DNA of 64,000 nucleotides from positions 28,254,280 to 28,318,279 of the forward strand of contig CM072159.1 of assembly GCA_036850595.1 (NCBI GenBank), in the 5' to 3' direction. The notes under the pieces were generated by a model, which saw only the letters and a program-made list of their open reading frames with translations, was not told the origin of the DNA and made no database searches. Positions within the stretch are counted from its first letter, which is position 1, and every line of letters starts with the position of its first letter. Made by a program: the position numbers and the translations under genes. This document shows positions 1-39,446 of this stretch, piece by piece. Source of the DNA: Rhyacichthys aspro. Taxonomy: Eukaryota; Chordata; Actinopteri; Gobiiformes; Rhyacichthyidae.

Positions 1-812
1 GAGCACCATTATTTGCACGTCAGAGCATCTCACTGAAGATGACATATTAAGATTGATGTTGATATTAAACTGTAAGATTGCTCAAGGTGCAATATGGAAT
101 TTCTAACTCTTCAGAAGAAATGGAATTAATACATGATTGTCTTTATTACAGTAAATGGCATGAACTGTTCTTGCAACCCATGTTTAAAGCTGGTGTATGT
201 TTATATGGTTGATCATCTAAAATAGCAGTTAGGTATTGTTTTTTTATACTCAGATTGAAAAAACACAGCAAGATACAAATGAACAGTACATTACTTTAGC
301 CTTAAAGGTATAATGTGCAGGATTTTGTGGAGCATATAGATTAAAGTCTCTTTTATTCAACCACTATATGTCCTTTTATCTGTATTGCTCCATTTTACTT
401 TATTGTTTACATGGAAATAACTTTTTGAGTGTGTAGCTCTCAGCCAATCACAGCTCACACAAGAAAAGCAACCAAAACTTTATCATGTTTGTTCAGAATG
501 AATTCAAAAGCAAAGTAATGCTGGACTTGCTGGTTACTCACTAAAACAAAGGATGGACTTTAGGACATGGTTTATTTACAAATTCTTGCACATTATGCCT
601 TAAGAATGAGATGAGTTAAGTGTTATTATGGTGTAAGTTGTCATGTGAACATCCAGTGTGTGTCTAAAGGCCAGACTTGAGCGTGAAGCAGGTCTGGCTG
701 ATGTTGTGGGTGCAGTGAGAGGTGAGGCGAGCCGCTGTGGGGTTGTTTGGGTTCAGGGCTGATGCGTTGGGAGCTTTCTGAGCCGTGCTTGTGTCTCTGT
801 GTCTATTCATAG
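1..812 (+). other. etv6: etv6 intron 1, 3' end
   Basis: This is non-coding sequence upstream of the first exon visible here. It ends in a pyrimidine-rich stretch and ATAG acceptor at 811-812. The human counterpart of the missing first coding exon encodes 11 residues and ends on a codon boundary, which fits exon 2 starting here with a whole codon (CAG, Gln). I see no repeat or gene in this stretch. Confidence 0.8.
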
Positions 813-29177
<28,365 letters not shown>

Positions 29178-29550
29178 GAAAGTACGGGACAATATGAACT
29201 GGTCCTGAATCAGCCGCCGATGCCTTTAAAAGCAGCGTGAACAATCGTCACAAACAGAGCCTCCGTCCCAGATCTTTACGGTGGCCTTAGGATGTGCTAC
29301 ACCTCAAAAAAAACAAAAAAACATCACCTGAATCTACTTTTCCCTGATGGACGGAGCTCCAAAGACTTTAAATCTTTCTTTTTTTTCTAAATGAACTGCA
29401 AAAGCCAATCAGTTTGTGCTTACGTCACTTTTATGATTTTCTTCTCCTCACAGGCATTATAATGTGGAATTTCTGTTTGTAAAAAAATGGGTGTGTGCTT
29501 GTGTGACAGGAATGTTTTCACACAAATAAACATTTTTGATCAGAGCTTTA
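29178..29550 (+). other. etv6: etv6 3' UTR (short form)
   Basis: This is non-coding sequence after the stop, with A-rich runs at 29307-29321. It ends shortly after the polyadenylation signal, and the cleavage point is estimated as 15-25 bases beyond it. Longer forms cannot be excluded. Confidence 0.65.
29525..29530 (+). terminator. etv6: Polyadenylation signal AATAAA
   Basis: A canonical hexamer lies about 350 nt after the stop. T- and GT-rich sequence follows (TTTTTGATCAG, and GGTGGGGTTTTTT near 29595). Confidence 0.75.
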
Positions 29551-30824
29551 AAGATATGTAATTTATTTACATTTGCAGGGGTTACTTAGTTTGGTGGGGT
29601 TTTTTTTTTTGCCAACATCTTAGGGCTAAAGTACAGATTGTGTGGTAAACAGCTATGGTAGCCCTGCAGGGACATGCTGTGGCGTATGAACAAACCTAGA
29701 TGACAGTGATTTCACTTAAAATGTCAAACGGATGCTTCAGTGGCTCACACACAGAGCCGAGCGACTGGAGTTTAAACATGGATCAACTCAGTCTGCTCTA
29801 TATCCTTTAATCCTTTTCCCACAAAGGAATATAAACTAAAATGACTTCATTTGGATTCTTGGAAAGGTTAGATTAATAAATGCAAGGAATGTTTTTTTAT
29901 TTAATTAGACACCACTGAAAACATAGTACTCCTTTTTGTTCAACACTATTTTACCCGATGCACCTTCAACACATTTTTGTGGGTTTATAAAATGTAAAGT
30001 AATTGGCTTGATAGCTCAGGGTTATTTCCTAATATAAATGTATTCATTTAATACATTCCTTATCCAGTGTTTTGAACATTAAATGTATTTTATGGGAAAT
30101 GTCCACTTTGATAAACATCTGTAACAATTATTACTAATCCACAAACAGGTTAGAGGTGGATCTGGTTTGCTTTTATCCAGCGTTTGAAGAGTGTCATATG
30201 TTGAACAGTCTCTTAATGGACGAGGAAAGCCTCCTTCAACAGTAAATAATCCTTATAATTCTGGTTACAGACAGTCTTTTGTGTTGTGTGACTTTTGCTT
30301 TTTTGATTCTCAGTCACTGTGTCTGAAGATAGGAGATTATCGGCATGTTCCATCATAAGTAATACTAGTTTTGTATTGAACTGGCCTCATTCTCTCTGAA
30401 TAATCATCTAATTTTTCTAAGTTTAAGTCATAGTTATTTAAAAACTGCAGCCTGGGAGTTCAAAATATTTGAATCTTGTTGAGATGCTTTAAGTGTCCAC
30501 ATGATGGAGCTATTCGACTACATTAACGAGATCCTCAGCTGGCACAATGCAGTAACACGCAAACCAAATTCATCCTTGACAGATTTAGCTCATTTATTTG
30601 TGTCTTCCAAACTGAGTTGTTAAAAATGAGAAAATTGTGTTTGACCAGAGGCTTTTCCGTTTCTTCTTGCATTTATGTCGTGCGTCTGCTTCGTTTATTG
30701 TGAAGTTATGTTTCAAAAAAATCTACCAAAGCCTAGTTTCTTTATAGATAAATCTCCAGAACAGCTACATCTAAATCTGTACAGTGTAAATATGTTGTTA
30801 GAGTGAAGTAAAGGGGCTGACTGT
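29551..30824. other. Intergenic region between etv6 and the next promoter
   Basis: About 1.3 kb of AT-rich sequence includes one copy of repeat family A at 29648-29697. No gene or RNA was recognised. Confidence 0.6.
29648..29697 (+). repeat. Dispersed repeat family A, copy 3
   Basis: AACAGCTATGGTAGCCCTGC, then AGGGACATGCTGTGG and TATGAACAAACCTA. This is the best-preserved of five copies. Confidence 0.65.
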
Positions 30825-31304
30825 GACGCGCAGAGGAGCAAACGAAGAGGCTGCGCTTTGGAGACTCCATAAAAGTTAGTGCGCGCTGAGCGGAGCTGTC
30901 AGAATAAGGAGAGACGCGGACGAGCACACACCGCAGCGAGACTCCCTGATCTAGACTCGTCTATTAGAAGTGTGGGTGCTGTTTGAGAGGGCTGTCACGC
31001 ACCGGGACGCAGCTCGCATCTGAGAAGCTCCTGTTTGTTCGGGGAGCGGCGGATTTTAACGGCACCAGAGGAGGTTTGGATGCACTGGGAGCGTCCCATG
31101 TGCGTCAGATGAGATCCTCTGACGCCCCAGAAGAACTACGATACTATCTGATCTGATTTAATCCAAGAGGACCGCCACAGCCCACGTTTTCCCACCGGTC
31201 CAACGCGCCAATGTGTGCTCCGCGTCGGGACAGCCGTGGATTGTAGCAGCCGGTGATGCGTTAGAAGGGCGTGAAGGTGCGGGAAGGGAGTGGGACACGG
31301 ACAG
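30825..31304 (+). promoter_or_regulatory. CpG-rich promoter and probable non-coding first exon of an unidentified downstream gene
   Basis: CpG density rises sharply from about 30825 to 31275. A TATA-like CATAAAAG at 30868-30875 lies about 30 bases before a TCA initiator-like site near 30901, which would give an exon of about 404 nt ending at a strong donor CAG|GTAAGAG (31304/31305). All upstream ATGs seen in it are closed before the donor: 31080 (10 codons), 31109 (15 codons), 31211 (11 codons), 31256 (2 codons). A 5' UTR exon with the coding start further right fits best. Gene identity is unknown; etv6 neighbours in other vertebrates cannot be matched from a UTR. Confidence 0.55.
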
Positions 31305-33220
31305 GTAAGAGACATCCACACCTCGTTCAGTCTCCATGAAGTTTATTACCCGCGCGTTTCATGTGTACGTTTGTGCGTAATCCACCCCTCGCGCTGCGCC
31401 AGCATCCAACACACTCCAAACAATTACCGCAATAACAGGCCATTCATCCGCAGTTTTTACACACTCCTGGAATTACATCATAGAAGAGGCTGTGCAATCT
31501 GCGACACTATTGGCTTTTGGTAATTGGCTAAAATAAATTAAACAAGATTAAAATTATTTCTTTGTTTTTTTATGATTCATTTTTGTCCTTTTTTGTCTCT
31601 TTATGTTGCCTTAACCATTTACATGAAGATGGTACTAATAATGTACTTCCAGGGAGGACACGTCTCCACAACTTTCATTTGGTTTGCTCCTTCTCTTTAC
31701 ATACATTGCTTTAAAGATCATAATCGTGACCATAAAGATCTGATTCTGTTTGGGTTTTGTCTTGAAGTTTGCATGCTTTCTAATTTTATTTTATTTTTTT
31801 GCTCTGATTTTAGATTCAGCAACACAATCTTTCATATATTTCTCTTTCTATTTATCTCTTAATGATGATAGTTGAGTTCAATCATCAGATTTCAACTTGA
31901 TAACATGCAACCTGATCTGATTTTCTGTCTATACGTCTTGTCTTTCTATTTTCTCATGGTTGAAAAGCCTGATAAAACATTTAAATGTCCTTAAGCTTTG
32001 TGGCAATATAAAAACAAGTACAAGGTTTGTAGAGGCACAGACAGGGACGAATCGTCTGTGCATCTCTTGTCATCCAAAAGTCAGGATCTTTTGTTTTTTT
32101 GGAGACACGGCACAAAGAGGACGCTCGCAGAGAGATGACAAACTGATGCAATAGCCAAATAAATACAAGTTAAATTATGCTTTATGTCATTTAAATCTAC
32201 TTTATATCAAACAGGCTACCAGATCTATCCACTTTAGGAACCCTATTCATTTGATCATATTGTGTTCCTTCAGTCTCCGTATGAGTACTGTGTGACTCGG
32301 CTGCAGGATCTGTACTTGTGAGTCTGTTACTGAAGTGACCTGAAGCTGGCGGAAGTGAGCTCATTTTGATAGTGATTTATCGACGTGACCTCGTGCTCTG
32401 AGACTAATGGCAGCTCACCTGAAGCCGTACAGTATGATGAAACGCAGTGACACCCGGGCAGCAGCCGCGGACCGATACTGAGCCGTTCACCTGCAACACA
32501 CCGAGTGACTGGTCCAATAAATGAAGGACACATGTGCACCAGATAGATCAAGAACTTGTGCCTTCAATTTTACTGAGGTTTCCAAGTGACGTGAGGCTAG
32601 AAAAACTGTTTACGACCAAGCAATATACACTCACCTAATTCATTTTCTATAGGGTTACTATTGTTTAGTGGCTTCTCAGTTAATAAGCAAAAAGAAACTG
32701 TGGGATATGATCTATCAAGAGGGTTGCAAAAACACTTGTCGACATTGTTTTCCTTAAAGATATGTAAAACTAATATAAATCCCCACAAAGACAGGCAACA
32801 CCAGAGTTATTCCACATTCCTATGGTCACCTAAAGGCTTGAGTCGACATGATAGTGAGTCTTTTTGCACACAGTCAAAAAAAAAGTGGAGAGGGTTTGTT
32901 CATTAATCTGAATAAACCTGGCTGCAACCACTTTAGGAAATGAGAAGAGCTTTAGTTTCTGTTGTTTAAGACATGTACAAAACAACATCTCAGAATACCG
33001 AGCGACAGACATAAACTTATTATATTTTTAGTTGTGTTTATTTAGCAGAGTATAATCCACCATAACTGCCCATGCCCCCTTTAAGAGACAAAATCCAGCC
33101 TAAATATTCAACACATTATGTCATGCATTACCTGAACAATCCCCTGAAGCAATACGGTCTTTGAGCCCAGAAAAACATCAATTGCAGTTTTGTGCACCTA
33201 ATAACTGATGTTTTTAGTGG
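31305..33220 (+). other. Probable first intron of the downstream gene, proximal part
   Basis: AT-rich sequence follows the donor, with no supportable exon. A moderately GC-rich patch lies at about 32280-32530. The 96-codon plus-strand frame at 31572-31862 is Phe/Leu/Ile-rich by composition and not credible. Confidence 0.5.
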
Positions 33221-34263
33221 CCACAAGGCAGTGGTGTCAAACTCAAAGTGGTGAGAGGCCGCAATTGTAAATAAGAGTCATTCCAGAGGCTGAAGACTGT
33301 GACAAATCCAACAAAAACCTCTTCAAATCCAACTGAAATCTGTCCAAATCCAATTGAATCATGTTCAAATCCAGCTAAAACCTGTTCAATTCCAGCTAAA
33401 ACCTGTTCAATTCCAGCTAAAACCTGTTCAATTCCAGCTAAAACCTGTTCAATTCCAGCTAAAACCTGTTCAATTCCAGCTAAAACCTGTTCAATTCCAA
33501 CTAAACCCTTTTGAAATCCAATTCAGACATGTTCAAATCCAACGAAACCCTGTTCACATCCAATCCAACAACATACTCAAATTGAAATAAAACATGTTCA
33601 GATCCATCTAAAACCTGTTCAATTCCAACTTAAACATGTTTAAGTCTATATAAAACCTGTTCATATTTAGCTAAAACCTCATCAAATCCATCTAAAATCA
33701 ATTCAAATCCAACTAAAACCTGTTCAAAACCATTTAAAACCTGATCAAATTCAACTTAAATCTGTTCAAATCCATCTAAAACCTGTTCAATTCCAACTAA
33801 AACAAGTTCAAATCCACCTAAAATCTGTTCAAATCCAACCAAACCCTTTTGAAATCCAATTCAAACATGTTCAAATCCAACGAAACCCTGTTCACATCCA
33901 ATTAAAACATGCTCAAATTGAAATAAAACATGTTCAGATCCATCTAAAACCTGTTCAAATCCAACTTAAACACAATCAAATCCAACTAAAACCTGTTCAA
34001 ATCCAACTTAAACATATTCAAATCCAACTACAACCTGTTTAAGTCTATATAAAACCTGTTCATATTCAGCTAAAACCTCGTCAAATCTATCTAAAATCTA
34101 TTCAAATCCAACTAAAACCTGTTCAAAACCATTTAAACCTATTGTTTTCTATCACATATCTTACAATAGTTTAGGATCTTTTGTAAAGTCCCAAAAATAT
34201 TACCTACCAAACGTATCAAAGGGCCATATTAAACATTGCGGCCTTGACATGTGTGCCATTAGG
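33221..34263 (+). mobile_element. Second copy of the hAT-type element (33229-34255), expanded by a minisatellite
   Basis: The left end CAGTGGTGTCAAACTCAAAG is identical to the 6807 element over 20 bases. The right end has AAAGGGCCATATTAAACATTG and CCTTGACATGTGTG, with part of the terminal repeat (GAGTTT) lost. The flanks CCACAAGG (33221-33228) and CCATTAGG (34256-34263) match at 6 of 8 positions, consistent with a decayed 8-bp target-site duplication. The interior is dominated by a 21-bp minisatellite. There is no transposase. Confidence 0.78.
33306..34140. repeat. 21-bp minisatellite with higher-order structure
   Basis: The unit CCAGCTAAAACCTGTTCAATT is repeated six times without mismatch at 33371-33496 and is surrounded by diverged units (CCAACTAAAACCTGTTCAAAT type). 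Two longer blocks, 33497-33741 and 33835-34140, share the same ordered series of variant units, indicating block duplication. Open frames here merely translate the repeat (IPAKTCS units). Confidence 0.9.
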
Positions 34264-35461
34264 GGTTGGGTCATCCGGAAATATGTCATAGAGCCAGACC
34301 TTGACGCATTACAGTGCTTCACACAACATGGAGGCCACACAAAATGATCAAATCTAAAATCTGTTTTTGCAGCACATCCCCAGAGTCCAGTGTCTGAAAC
34401 AAGACACATCAAATTAAATACATCAAATATGTAAACTGTAAACAGCCAGAGTCAAGTTCGGTGTGTCCAACTCATTAATGTAATCAAAAGTGACAACTAA
34501 AAATGTTCTTGAGTAACATTTCTATAAATAACCTCCTCCTCTGTTTTTTGACAAGTCTGCTAACAGCGGGCGACAGTTCGTAGAGCTTTGAGCGAGCTGT
34601 ACTTTCTCTCTGACTTGTTCCTTACTTACTCCTTAAATTCGTGCATGATGGAGATTTGGTGCTCCCTTCACCAGGAACTCTTGAAAGGTGTAAAATCTCG
34701 CTGCTGATTGGCTCCCGCTGTGCCGCTGTTTGATGAGACGCAGTATTTGATCTGTGAAGCGCTGTGCTCTTGACGTTTCAGTCCAAATAAATTCACAGTA
34801 GAATGAATATGAACAGAGGCTTTCTACACACTGCCCCCTGACCTCTGTATGTCTCTTAAACCTGATTGGATTTATCTAACTCAGACGGTTCCAAGTTCTC
34901 CTTTGAACTCCTGCTCTGCTTTCTTTGAGAAGGAGTCTGATTGTAATTATTACCTTTACTTCACGATTCTGGTATATACTGTATATTCGAATACGACGGC
35001 CAAAGGTGCATCTGTACAGTGTTAAAAAGTGTTCAAGTTCTTCAATGCCTCAACCTCTTGCTCTGAATGTGGTGTCTACATCTATTCATTAGTCCATCTT
35101 CTCATAGATTAGCTCCACTGCACATTTTATTTCCTGAATATGACGTTCTTGACCCAGCTCCCTGTCCATTATATGAGCAATCTTAATAAACAAAGGGTCT
35201 TGTCACTTCTGTTAAAAGCAGACTAAGAATTGCCCTTAGTTCGGTAAAAAAAAAAAGATAAATGTACTCCTAATTAAAGACTATTTTTATGACTTTAAAG
35301 CCGACAGTAAACATAGTAAACTTTGTTAATTGGAATGAACTAAAGCACGACTTAACAAACGGCAGAGAGCACAATGAACTCCAGGTTAAATCAGTTTCAT
35401 TTGGTTTGTGGTGAACAAACACAGTGTGCTAATTAGCCAACTGTGTGTTTTTCTTTTTTCT

Positions 35462-35490
35462 CTTCTTTCTTTCTTTCTCTCTCTCTCTCA
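35462..35490. repeat. CTTT/CT pyrimidine microsatellite
   Basis: CTTT units run into CT units. Confidence 0.8.
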
Positions 35491-35889
35491 TATGACCTGT
35501 TTGCAAATAAAAATATGACTTTTTAAACTATTTTGGCTCGATCATTGTCATTGAACAGTTAAATGCCTGCAAATGTAGATCTTCATGTTTACGTCAAACT
35601 CTTGTGCAGTTTGTTTGTAATGAGAAAAGAAACTCCTACTCCTATACTATGATTACTATTCAATTACATTTCAATTCATTCATATTTCTGTATCCTAATA
35701 GTGTCGTAGGGAGAGGAAAAACTCAACCCTGCCATGTCAACCACGGAGGGCAACTTCCAGAACAGACAGACAGATCACACAAAGTCCACCTTATGTACAA
35801 ATTAATAAAAACACATGAAAGTCCATTTAATTTCAACAGGAAGAGAACTGTCAAGGTCAAGGTTGGTTCATGGGTCAGGGCGGCACAGT

Positions 35890-35913
35890 ACTACTACTAC
35901 TACTACTACTACT
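35890..35913. repeat. (ACT)8 microsatellite
   Basis: Eight uninterrupted ACT units. They create apparent Tyr or Thr runs in overlapping frames, which are not genes. Confidence 0.95.
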
Positions 35914-38900
35914 GCTACGGCTGCTTATACTTCCACTCCTTCTCCTGTTACCACAATAATAGTAATCTTCTCGTGGCTTCACATCAATCCTTTCATTTTT
36001 GATTTATGTCACCATTCTCAGAGATGACAAATGCATGCACTTGTCTCAAATCAATCAGATGTTGCTTTGGAAGACAAGCGTGAAACAAAATAAACAGAAT
36101 GGGCCAAGCATACGCATAAAAATAAAAAGAAAAGAAAAGACTCAACTCGTGCACAGACTTTCAGATCCAAACTGACCTCTGCTCACTCAAAGAGAGACTT
36201 GTACTTCTACTACTTTTCCAACTCAAACGTTAGATCTGCTATATTTTGCTTTCAGCTGTTGTGGAGTTGGTGGAATTGGAAAAAATAAAATAGTAGGTAG
36301 TGGCACTTTAAGGGAGTGCTTTAAACTTTTCCACGATTGGTTTTACTGGCCTTGTTATTTGGCCACATCAGCAAGTGATTTGAGAGAAACGACTTAGACT
36401 CACACACTTCAACTCAGCAGTACTGCAGCAGAGCTCAACACTTTAGTTTAGGATCTAGACCCTGAGGCTAATGTGCCACCATCTTGAGATCTTATATATT
36501 TCTCCTACAATCCTGAGTCTATTCTGGGCTCTTTTTCACTTTGGACCACTGTGATTCCACAATTGAAGCAGAGAAGAACAAGAGTGAGAGGAACATGTGT
36601 GTTATTTTGTCCGTGTGTGACCCAGTAGCTTCTAAAAACAAGTCTGCCACGCTTTAGAAATCCCTCACACAAACCTCTTCGGTGTTTCATTGTCACAACT
36701 GTTGCTTTGAGAGAAAGTGTGAGCCTGCGGTGCTCTCATCAGGGACTCAATATCCTGTTTACCTGCTCTGAGCTCCGGCAACAATACGGAGCCCCGCACA
36801 AGTTCACAACTCATTACAGTTTGTGCAGGTCACGGCCAAGGGCTCCTCGGCTCTGTCACGTCGGCTTCACGGAGCGCGCTCAGAACACACTCTCTTACCA
36901 AGGCTGTGTTCATGCCGTCGTTTGTTCGGCGTTGTGTGAAAGCGCAGCTGAGAATCTGGGAACTGATGCAGAAGATGTTGCTTTTTCAATCACACTGACA
37001 AAGTTAAAGGTGCTGGAGTCACACGGTGGCGGAGTGTGACGATGTGAGGTTTGAGGAGTTAATCGCAGCTGTAGGTAGAGCTGTAGTTAGACAGAGCTAA
37101 TATTTATGTGCACAATGTGAAAAGGCTCTGGGCTCGAGCTGCACAGACGAGGTATAAGCAGCACAAACATTAGTAAAAATGAAATCTATGAAGCACTGTG
37201 GATGTCTTGATGTGTTTGTTGCCTCGATCTGTCAAGGCTGTCATTTGTGGGTAACATATGGAAGTAATGCTCTCATTGAAACTAGGCTTTCTGTGTATAA
37301 TTAAATGTGCATTTGACTATAGCACCTTTTATTAAAGAGCTAACAATGCGAAGGCTAAGAACCCAAAAGACCAAAACAACTGCCTTATTTTGGAGTTATT
37401 TATCTTTAATATACAAACACAAACATATGAAAGGATGCTTTTTTAGCTGTCTATTTCTTTTCCAGTGTTTGATACTAAAGTATAGCAACTAAATGCACTT
37501 ATATGCCCTTTTAGCCCTGACTGATTCTTCAAAGATTAGTACTTCTCTGGGTAACATCTGCAATCCACTATTTTGGAAAGGATCACCTTTTATTGTGTTG
37601 CTGTTTGATTGACCTAAGGATACATTTTAAACTAAACTCGAGGGCCAAACACAGCCATTTGAGGATATTATTTTGGCCTGTGTAGCTAAGATAAGTTTGT
37701 GGGTAATATAGGCTATATTATATTTATATGATTATGGTAGCATTGTAATTAAAATACCTTATTCATTTTAAATCTGAGTTAAAGTGTAGTGTTTAATGTA
37801 TATACTGACGAGGAACTGTCTGAGTAAAAGCCATATTTCAATTTTAGTGAATAATCTCATCTAATCTTTCATCGTAGAGCTGTTTCTAAGAAGAAGACTG
37901 CTTGGTTTCTTCTAGTTTGAAACACAGAGCACAAATGTAGAACTTTTTTGTATTAAATATATCATCTAACTTTAGATTTATACAAAGTTCCAGGCTTATA
38001 AAGTATTCATTCTTTCCCGCAGTGCGTCTCTAAACTACTGGGTCACTGTCTCCTGCATTTCTCTTTAAACAATAAGATGTTGTTAAGTCTTTATTTATCT
38101 GTCAGCTATTTATTAATATTAATTCACTATGAGTGTCATGCAGAAAACAATGAAAAATAGAAGACTTGCTTATTGCACTAACATCATGTGATTTATTTAG
38201 AGCCTCATTTCCAGAAAGTGACGGCCATTATAATAAATCTGGCGCTTTTACTTCTTTTGACGTCAGATTAATTATAAAAACAACAAAATATTTCCAAATC
38301 AATGTGTCATTTTAATTATCTGATCATTAGTGGCCTCTGTTAGTTCTGCCTGTCCCTTTTTTGTGCCTGGTTGATGTCACATGGTGCTGAAACATCTGCC
38401 GTGTGCTGCCTGGGTGGATGATGTGTGAGCCAATCACACACAGAATAATCAGAGGCGTTATTTTTGATTAGCTTGCAGCTTCCAGTCCCTGAGCAGAGCA
38501 TGTTGTGATCATGTTGCACCTGCCTGAAATGTTAGAAACTAGAACTGGAGACGCGCTTTGGAGTAAAAAATGAACAGCTTCATACAGAATACAGTCATTT
38601 TATTGTAAGATACTGTTGTGTAGTAATACTGATTAAAGCTTGTTATTGATTGTTGGGTAAAGACGCACACATGAACTTATTTTAAAAGCTTTTAAATCAT
38701 ATTCACCTTTAGTTCAGGTTAGTTTCCTGCCTGGGACCTACAATATATTTGCTTTTAAAGTGTCAGGGTTCACATTCCTACACATTTACAAACACATGTG
38801 ACTCAAGAGGGCACAGCGCTGGAAGGCTTTCACACCAAAGTACTGCTTTAGGGTTAGATATGCTTTTTGACCATTGCTGTACAATGCAACACTGTGCAGT

Positions 38901-39274
38901 AAATGCCCTTCTTGGAAATGATAAAAATGCTCTGATGTTATCATGTTTGTTTGCAAGAACATATAAACATAACTGTGATCCTAACAGTCAAAGGCATATT
39001 GCTGTTCTTGCACGCTTTGCATTATTTTTTTGTGGCCTTTGACCACAAATGCATCAAACCTATTTATGGACAAGTAGTGATATCATGTGCACGATGCTTT
39101 ACTCTCCTCCGTTTGAACACATACTTAAAGTGGAACTACCCAGTTTACTTTTTCCTGTTCCTGTCTCAGACACCACCCCAACAGCAACAACTTCATGATA
39201 CTTCCCTTTTCTTTGTTTATGTTTTCTTTTTGCTGTAAAAAGATATATTCAGCACTGAAATGACACTTTCTCAG

Positions 39275-39446
39275 TTTTGCTGGTAGCTATTACTTTCTTA
39301 TTGACTAACTGTGTCAACCAATGGGAGCGCTTCTTTTTCTGGAATTGAGCTGTGATTGGCCAAATCTGTTATCTATTAGAATCCTTACTAATAAAGCCTC
39401 GATCACATCTTAAGGTCTTTTTTTCACAGAAGATTCCTATTACAAC
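39275..39446 (+). repeat. Dispersed repeat, copy 2 (partner of 3441-3600)
   Basis: Collinear with 3441-3600 through TTACTTTCTTATTGAC, CAACCAATGGGAGCGC, GATTGGCCAAA, AATAAAGCCT and TTTTTTTCACAGA. An extra ~10-bp segment (ATTGAGCTGT) before GATTGGCC distinguishes it. Confidence 0.65.

Larger units (their letters stand above)
34264..39274 (+). other. Probable intron, no genes recognised
   Basis: This is mostly AT-rich. Slightly GC-richer stretches at about 34550-34750 and 36715-37040 may be regulatory. Microsatellites at 35462-35490 (CTTT/CT) and 35890-35913 (ACT) lie here. A 110-codon frame at 36707-37039 has no recognisable domain. Confidence 0.5.

Noticed and set aside
33371..33496. Regular 21-bp repeats that could suggest a CRISPR array
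   Set aside because: Units are contiguous with no unique spacers and the genome is a vertebrate one; this is a minisatellite in a transposon.
33299..33590. Repetitive open frames (IPAKTCS and QLKPVQF units)
   Set aside because: They are direct translations of the 21-bp minisatellite, whose unit is a multiple of three, so all frames stay open.
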